A DNA stretch of 64,000 nt, from the NCBI RefSeq assembly GCF_009765355.1, contig NZ_VTHK01000014.1, positions 124,001 through 188,000 of the forward strand. The letters run 5' to 3'. The notes under the pieces are model-generated. The model searched no databases. It saw only the letters and a list, made by a program, of their open reading frames with translations, and was not told the DNA's origin. The first letter of the stretch is position 1; every line of letters starts with the position of its first letter. Position numbers and translations under genes: made by a program. Positions 59,708 through 64,000 of this stretch are shown piece by piece. Source of the stretch: Amycolatopsis anabasis (lineage in GTDB: Bacteria; Actinomycetota; Actinomycetes; Mycobacteriales; Pseudonocardiaceae).

Positions 59708-61216
59708 ATGACGGGTCCCTGCATCGTGGGAGTGGACTGCTCCACCACCGGCGTGAAGGCCGTGGTCTTCGACGCGGCGGGGGAGTGCGTCGCGCAGGGC
59801 CGGGCGGACCTCGAGCTGTCCATGCCGCATCCGGGCCGGCACGAGCAGGATCCCGCCGCGTGGTGGACCGGCACCCTCGACGCGTTGCGGGGTGCGCTCG
59901 CCACGGTCGAGAAGTCCCGGGTGGCCGCGATCGCGGTCTCGCACCAGCGGGAGTCCTTCGCCTGCCTGCGGGCCGACAGGACGCCGTTGCGTCCGGCGGT
60001 GCTCTGGCTGGATTCCCGCGCGGGCGACCAGGTCGTCGCGTACGGCGCGGACTGGGTGCACGAGCTGACCGGCAAACCGCCGGACGTCACCCCGGCGCTG
60101 TACAAGCTGCTGTGGCTGCGCGAACACGAACCATCCACTCTGGACTCCGCGGCGCGTGTGGTGGATGTGGCGGCATACCTGCTGCACGAGCTGACCGGGC
60201 GCTGGGTGACCAGCTGGGGCAGCGCGGACCCGTTGGGGCTGCTGGACATGCGCACCTTCCGCTACGCGCCGGAAGTGCTGGCGCTGACCGGACTGCGCGA
60301 GGACCAGCTGCCGGAGCTGGTGGCTCCCGGTGCGGTCGTCGGCACCCTGACCGACGGCCTCGCCGCCGAACTCGGCCTGAACCCAGTGCCGGTCGTGGCT
60401 TCGGTGGGCGACGGCCAGGCCGCCGGGCTCGGGGCGAACGTGCTCGACGCCGACGCCGCCTACCTGAACCTGGGCACCGCGATCGTGTCCGGCACGCACG
60501 CGGACGAATACCGCCACGCGAAGGCGTTCCGCACCCTGGCGAGCCCGCTGGCCGGGGCGTACACACTGGAAACGCTGCTGTCCTCGGGCACCTACCTGGT
60601 GCGCTGGTTCGTGCGGCGGTTCGGCGGGAACCCGAGCGGGGTGCCGGACCCGGAGTTGCAGGCGGCCGTCGCGGAGCTGCCACCGGGCGCGGACGGCCTG
60701 CTCACCCTGCCGTACTGGAACTGCGCGCAGACCCCGCACTGGGATCCGTTCGCCAGCGGCGCGGTGATCGGCTGGCGCGGTGTGCACGGACCGGAACACC
60801 TGTACCGCTCGCTGCTGGAGGCCGTGGCGTTCGAACTGCGCGTGCAGGCCGAGGGCGTGCACGCCGAACGGGGCACGCCGATCCGGCGCTACTTCGCCAT
60901 GGGCGGCGGTTCGACGAGTCCACTGTGGACGCAGATGATCGCGGACGTGACCGGGGCCGCGGTGACCGTGTGCGCGGACACCGAGACCACGGCACTCGGC
61001 GCGGCGGTGCAGGGGGCCGCCGCGCTCGGCTTGCACGGGGGTTCCGGGCACGACGCCGTGCGGGCGTCGGCCGCGGCGATGGCCCGGTTCGCGCACACCG
61101 TCGAACCGGGCCTGAATGCCGCGCCCTATGAGCCGTTGTTCGAGATCTACCAAGGGTTGTACGAGCAGCTCGCGCAAACGTTTGCGGCGCTGCACGAGCT
61201 GCGGGAGGCGGGTTGA
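59708..61216 (+). CDS. FGGY-family carbohydrate kinase
   Basis: 502 residues, ATG start. Two-domain FGGY kinase: phosphate loop GVDCSTTGVKAVVFD at the N-terminus, HQRESFACL, ASVGDGQAAGLGANV, LNLGTAIVSG, and the C-terminal ATP-binding FAMGGGSTSPLWTQMIAD (split). It resembles xylulokinases but may act on another pentose or sugar alcohol. First gene of an operon with a GpsA-like and a zinc dehydrogenase gene, under a DeoR regulator. Confidence 0.9.
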   Translation: MTGPCIVGVDCSTTGVKAVVFDAAGECVAQGRADLELSMPHPGRHEQDPAAWWTGTLDALRGALATVEKSRVAAIAVSHQRESFACLRADRTPLRPAVLWLDSRAGDQVVAYGADWVHELTGKPPDVTPALYKLLWLREHEPSTLDSAARVVDVAAYLLHELTGRWVTSWGSADPLGLLDMRTFRYAPEVLALTGLREDQLPELVAPGAVVGTLTDGLAAELGLNPVPVVASVGDGQAAGLGANVLDADAAYLNLGTAIVSGTHADEYRHAKAFRTLASPLAGAYTLETLLSSGTYLVRWFVRRFGGNPSGVPDPELQAAVAELPPGADGLLTLPYWNCAQTPHWDPFASGAVIGWRGVHGPEHLYRSLLEAVAFELRVQAEGVHAERGTPIRRYFAMGGGSTSPLWTQMIADVTGAAVTVCADTETTALGAAVQGAAALGLHGGSGHDAVRASAAAMARFAHTVEPGLNAAPYEPLFEIYQGLYEQLAQTFAALHELREAG

Positions 61217-62262
61217 CCGGGGAAACGATCACGATTCTCGGCGCGGGGGCGATGGGCGCCGCGCTGACCACACCCGCCGCCGAACGCGGGCACGAGGTGC
61301 GGTTGTGGGGGACCTGGCTGGACGACGACCTCCTGGCCGCCGTCACCCGCGGTGATCCGCATCCCCGGCTGGGGGTGCGGCTGGACCGCCGGACGCGGAT
61401 CTACCGGTCCGGCGAACTGGCCGCCGCCCTGGACGGCGCCACGCTGGTGGTGCTCGCGGTGTCCTCGGACGGCGTGCTCGGGGTCGCCCGGCTGGTGGCC
61501 GGCCACCTGCCGCCCGGGGTGCCGGTGCTGCTCACCACCAAGGGGTTCGGGCGGTGCGCCGACGGCGGTGTGCGGCTGCTGCCGGAACTGCTGTCCGGGA
61601 TCCTGCCCGTGCTGAACCCGCTGGTGGTCGCCGGCGGGCCGGGCAAGGCCAACGAGGTCGCGGCGGGGCGGCCGACCGCGGCCGCGTTCGCGTCCCGGGA
61701 CGAGGGCGCGCTGCTGCGGGCCGCGGCGGTGCTCGGCGGTGCGGCCTACCGCGTCGAGCTGCTGTCCGATGTGGACGGCCTGGAGGTGGCCGCGGCGATG
61801 AAGAACGTGTACGCGATCGCGCTCGGCATCAGCGACGGCCTCACCGAGCGGGACGAACAGCCCTGGCACAACCTCAAGGCCGCGCTCTTCGCGCGGGCGG
61901 TGCGGGAGATGTCGACGCTGGCCACCGTGCTCGGCGGCTCTCCGGCCACCGTGACCGGGCTGCCGGGCGTGGGCGATCTGGAGGTGACCGGGCTGTCCGG
62001 GCGGAACAAGGTCTACGGCGCGCGGATCGGCGCGGGCGAGCACCCGGCCGAGGCCCTGGCCGCGATGCGGGCGGCCGGGCAGACGGTCGAGGGGGTACCG
62101 GCGTCGGAGCTGGCCGAGGACCTGACCGCCGAACTGCTCGGCTGCGAACTGGTGGAACTCGCGGATTTCACCTTGTTGCGCGCGTTGCGCCTGGTGCTGG
62201 CCGGTGGCGCCGACGCGGCGCGGGTGCTGGCCGAGGCGGCGCTGCCCGGGGTGCCGCGATGA
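61213..62262 (+). CDS. NAD(P)-dependent glycerol-3-phosphate dehydrogenase-like protein
   Basis: 349 residues, TTG start in a TTGA overlap with the kinase. GxGxxG motif ILGAGAMGAALTT, then VLAVSSDGV and GGPGKANEVA. The catalytic Lys segment is AAMKNVYAIALGI, followed by TGLPGVGDLEVT and SGRNKVYGARIG. The fold is GpsA-like, but sequence differences and the operon suggest it oxidises the kinase product (a polyol phosphate) rather than serving lipid synthesis. Confidence 0.85.
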   Translation: MTGETITILGAGAMGAALTTPAAERGHEVRLWGTWLDDDLLAAVTRGDPHPRLGVRLDRRTRIYRSGELAAALDGATLVVLAVSSDGVLGVARLVAGHLPPGVPVLLTTKGFGRCADGGVRLLPELLSGILPVLNPLVVAGGPGKANEVAAGRPTAAAFASRDEGALLRAAAVLGGAAYRVELLSDVDGLEVAAAMKNVYAIALGISDGLTERDEQPWHNLKAALFARAVREMSTLATVLGGSPATVTGLPGVGDLEVTGLSGRNKVYGARIGAGEHPAEALAAMRAAGQTVEGVPASELAEDLTAELLGCELVELADFTLLRALRLVLAGGADAARVLAEAALPGVPR

Positions 62263-63293
62263 GGGCGGCGATCTTCCGGGGCCCGGGTGAGCTGGCGATC
62301 GAGGAGGTGCCCGAGGCGCCACCCGGCCCCGGGGAACTGACCGTCGAGGTGCGGGCCGCGGTCACCTGCGGCACCGACCTCAAGTCGTACCGGCGCGGCC
62401 ACCCCAAACTGTTCCCGGAGTTGCCCGCGCGGTTCGGACACGAGTTCGCGGGCGTGGTCGGCGCGGTCGGGCCCGGGGTCACCGGGTGGGCGCCGGGGAT
62501 GCGCGTGGTCGCCGCGAACACCGCGCCCTGCGCCTCCTGCTGGGCGTGCACGCGGGGCCGGGAAAGCCTGTGCGAGAACCTGGAGTTCCTCAACGGCGCG
62601 TTCGCCGAGCAGGTCACCATCCCGGCCGCCATCGTCGCCCGGAACACCTACCGGCTGCCCGGGCACGTGTCGTTCGCCTCGGCCGCGCCGCTGGAGCCGC
62701 TCGCGTGCGTGGTGCACGGGATGGCGGAGAGCGGCATCGAGCTGGGCGACACCGTGGTCGTCCACGGCGCGGGCCCGATCGGGTTGATGTTCGTGCGGCT
62801 GGCCGGATCGCGCGGGGCGCGGGTGGTCGCGGTGGACGCCTCGCCGGTGCGGCTGGCCGCGGCGGCGGAGTTCGGCGCGCACTCCACAGTGGACATCTCC
62901 GGACTCGGCGCGGCGGAACGGATCGAGGCGATCCGGGCCGAAACCGAGTCCGGGCGCGGGGCCGACGTGGCGATCGAGGCGGCCGGGCTGGCGCCGGTGT
63001 GGGAGCAGGCGGTGGCCAGCCTCCGGCCGGGCGGCACCGCGGTGCTGTTCGGCGGGCCGAAGCCGGGCAGCGAGGTCCGGCTCGACCCGGTCGCCATGCA
63101 CTACGGCGAGTACACCCTCAAGGGCGTCTTCCACCACACGCCCCGGCACGTCCAGACCGCGTTGCGGCTACTGGAATCCGGCGCCCTCGACGGTTCCGCC
63201 CTGATCTCCGGGGAACGTCCCCTGGAGTCCCTTGTGGACAGTCTGGAGGACATGGCGGCGGGACGGGGGAACAAGTACCTCCTCGTGCCGTGA
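62259..63293 (+). CDS. Zinc-dependent medium-chain dehydrogenase
   Basis: 344 residues, ATG in an ATGA overlap. MDR family with zinc ligands in TCGTDLK, FGHEFAG and the structural-zinc cysteines CASCWACTRGRESLCEN. Cofactor motif GAGPIGLMFVRLAG. It is of the sorbitol/threonine dehydrogenase type and probably oxidises a sugar alcohol or related compound that feeds the kinase. Last gene of the operon. Confidence 0.9.
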   Translation: MRAAIFRGPGELAIEEVPEAPPGPGELTVEVRAAVTCGTDLKSYRRGHPKLFPELPARFGHEFAGVVGAVGPGVTGWAPGMRVVAANTAPCASCWACTRGRESLCENLEFLNGAFAEQVTIPAAIVARNTYRLPGHVSFASAAPLEPLACVVHGMAESGIELGDTVVVHGAGPIGLMFVRLAGSRGARVVAVDASPVRLAAAAEFGAHSTVDISGLGAAERIEAIRAETESGRGADVAIEAAGLAPVWEQAVASLRPGGTAVLFGGPKPGSEVRLDPVAMHYGEYTLKGVFHHTPRHVQTALRLLESGALDGSALISGERPLESLVDSLEDMAAGRGNKYLLVP

Positions 63294-63304
63294 TCCGTAA
63301 GGAA

Positions 63305-63377
63305 ACCGAGTGCTGGGGTCGTGAGTGTTTGGGCCGGTTAGAACCGGCCGGAACACTCACGACCCCCAAGACTCGGT
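63305..63377. repeat. Palindromic intergenic repeat, copy 4, extended
   Basis: Core at 63315-63366: GGGGTCGTGAGTGTTTGG and CACTCACGACCCC around GCCGGTTAGAACCGGC. Additional outer arms ACCGAGT (63305-63311) and ACTCGGT (63371-63377) lengthen the stem. It lies between convergent genes and probably acts as a two-way terminator. Confidence 0.88.
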
Positions 63378-63396
63378 CACCTTGGCGGACGTGCTG

Positions 63397-64000
63397 CTAC
63401 TCGCCTTCCAGGTCGCCTTCGAGGCGGAGGTAGACCTCGCGGAGCTGGGCGAGGGTGTCCGGGTCGGGTTCGGCCCACAGGCCGCGGTCGGCGGCCTCGG
63501 TGAGCCGTTCGATGATCCCGCGCAGCGCCCACGGATTGGCCTTGGTCAGGAACTCCTGGTTCTCCGCGTCCAGCACGTACGACTCGGACAGCTTCTGGTA
63601 CATCCAGTCGTCGACCACCCCGGCGGTCGCGTCGAAGCCGAACAGGTAGTCCACCGTCGCGGCGAGTTCGAACGCGCCCTTGTACCCGTGCTTGCGCATC
63701 GCCGAAAGCCACCGCGGGTTCACCACCCGGGCCCGGAAAACCCGCGCGGTCTCCTCGCCGAGCGTGCGCGTGCGCACCGCGTCCGGGGACGTGCTGTCGC
63801 CGACATACGCCGCCGGGGCCTGCCCGGTGAGCGCGCGGACCGTGGCGACCATCCCGCCGTGGTACTGGAAGTAGTCGTCCGAATCGGCGATGTCGTGTTC
63901 CCGGGTGTCGGTGTTCTTCGCCGCGACCACGATCCGCCGGTACGAACTCTCCATGTCCTCGCGCGCGGGCCGTCCGTCCAGGTCGCGGCCGTAGGCGTAC
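63397..64000 (-). CDS. cobN: Cobaltochelatase subunit CobN, 3' part
   Basis: Partial; the frame is open to the right edge and 200 C-terminal residues are visible. The CobN signature region is present: YAYGRDLDGRPAREDMESSY (first visible residues), then AAKNTDTREHDIADSDDYFQ and YHGGMVATVRALTG, and NPRWLSAMRKHGYKGAFELA. CobN is the large subunit that inserts cobalt into hydrogenobyrinic acid a,c-diamide in aerobic cobalamin synthesis. It converges with the dehydrogenase gene across palindromic repeat copy 4. Confidence 0.96.
   Translation of the reverse strand, partial: YAYGRDLDGRPAREDMESSYRRIVVAAKNTDTREHDIADSDDYFQYHGGMVATVRALTGQAPAAYVGDSTSPDAVRTRTLGEETARVFRARVVNPRWLSAMRKHGYKGAFELAATVDYLFGFDATAGVVDDWMYQKLSESYVLDAENQEFLTKANPWALRGIIERLTEAADRGLWAEPDPDTLAQLREVYLRLEGDLEGE

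Overview
The window is high-GC actinobacterial DNA (roughly 70% G+C by eye, strong G/C bias at third codon positions, many GTG starts, ATGA/GTGA-type overlaps inside operons). The gene content (Mce import operon, ESX-type small proteins, 10-methyl fatty acid genes, SARP regulator, DUF574 methyltransferase, actinobacterial paa operon, SigC-type sigma factor) fits a soil Pseudonocardiaceae such as Amycolatopsis. That assignment is an inference from gene families. I saw no rRNA, tRNA, CRISPR array, transposase or integrase.

Layout. 1-3365: end of an mce operon (mceD partial, mceE lipoprotein, mceF, Mce-associated membrane protein). 3366-7655: SRPBCC and DinB genes, bioB, and an ESX-type amidase effector with a WXG100-like partner. 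7652-11703: minus-strand operon of an alpha/beta hydrolase that looks frameshifted, a DUF309 gene, and tmsA-tmsB for 10-methyl branched fatty acids. 11770-15361: ABC-F ATPase and a secreted sialidase. 15678-22846: a minus-strand cluster of a secreted SH3-like protein, a cysteine-rich double-psi-barrel protein, a Tat-exported protein and a MauE-like membrane protein, next to a large AfsR-type SARP regulator and a divergent paralogue of the SH3 protein. 22865-28495: PhoD-type phosphatase, TetR, EEP-family hydrolase, LuxR regulator with a degenerate receiver, DUF11 secreted protein.

28564-35326 is the most interesting stretch. It holds a SigC-type ECF sigma factor, a zinc-finger membrane protein with a His/Met-rich external loop, a BtuFCD-type importer whose binding lipoprotein carries a Met-rich segment, and a convergent two-gene operon of a DIT1/PvcA (isocyanide synthase) homologue with a P450 that lacks the usual acid-alcohol pair. 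Two identically spaced ECF-type promoter sequences sit in front of the membrane protein and of the importer. I read this as a candidate small-molecule copper (chalkophore) acquisition system; the metal and the product are inferred.

35397-48511: DUF574 methyltransferase, tex, a GH18 chitinase with a DasR-type operator in its promoter, an AraC regulator divergent from a Baeyer-Villiger monooxygenase/GMC oxidoreductase pair, and an acyl-CoA dehydrogenase/nitronate monooxygenase/TetR operon. 48513-58799: a complete phenylacetate degradation locus (paaR, paaK, paaI divergent from a 3-hydroxyacyl-CoA dehydrogenase, a P450, paaZ and paaABCDE) with two PaaR-box-like sites. 58847-63293: DeoR regulator divergent from an FGGY kinase/GpsA-like/zinc dehydrogenase operon of unknown sugar or polyol specificity. 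63397-64000: the 3' part of cobN.

A palindromic repeat of about 46-52 bases occurs four times (16572, 29358, 58808, 63315), always between genes, and a separate 21-base tandem repeat and a long hairpin lie between the chitinase and the GMC oxidoreductase.
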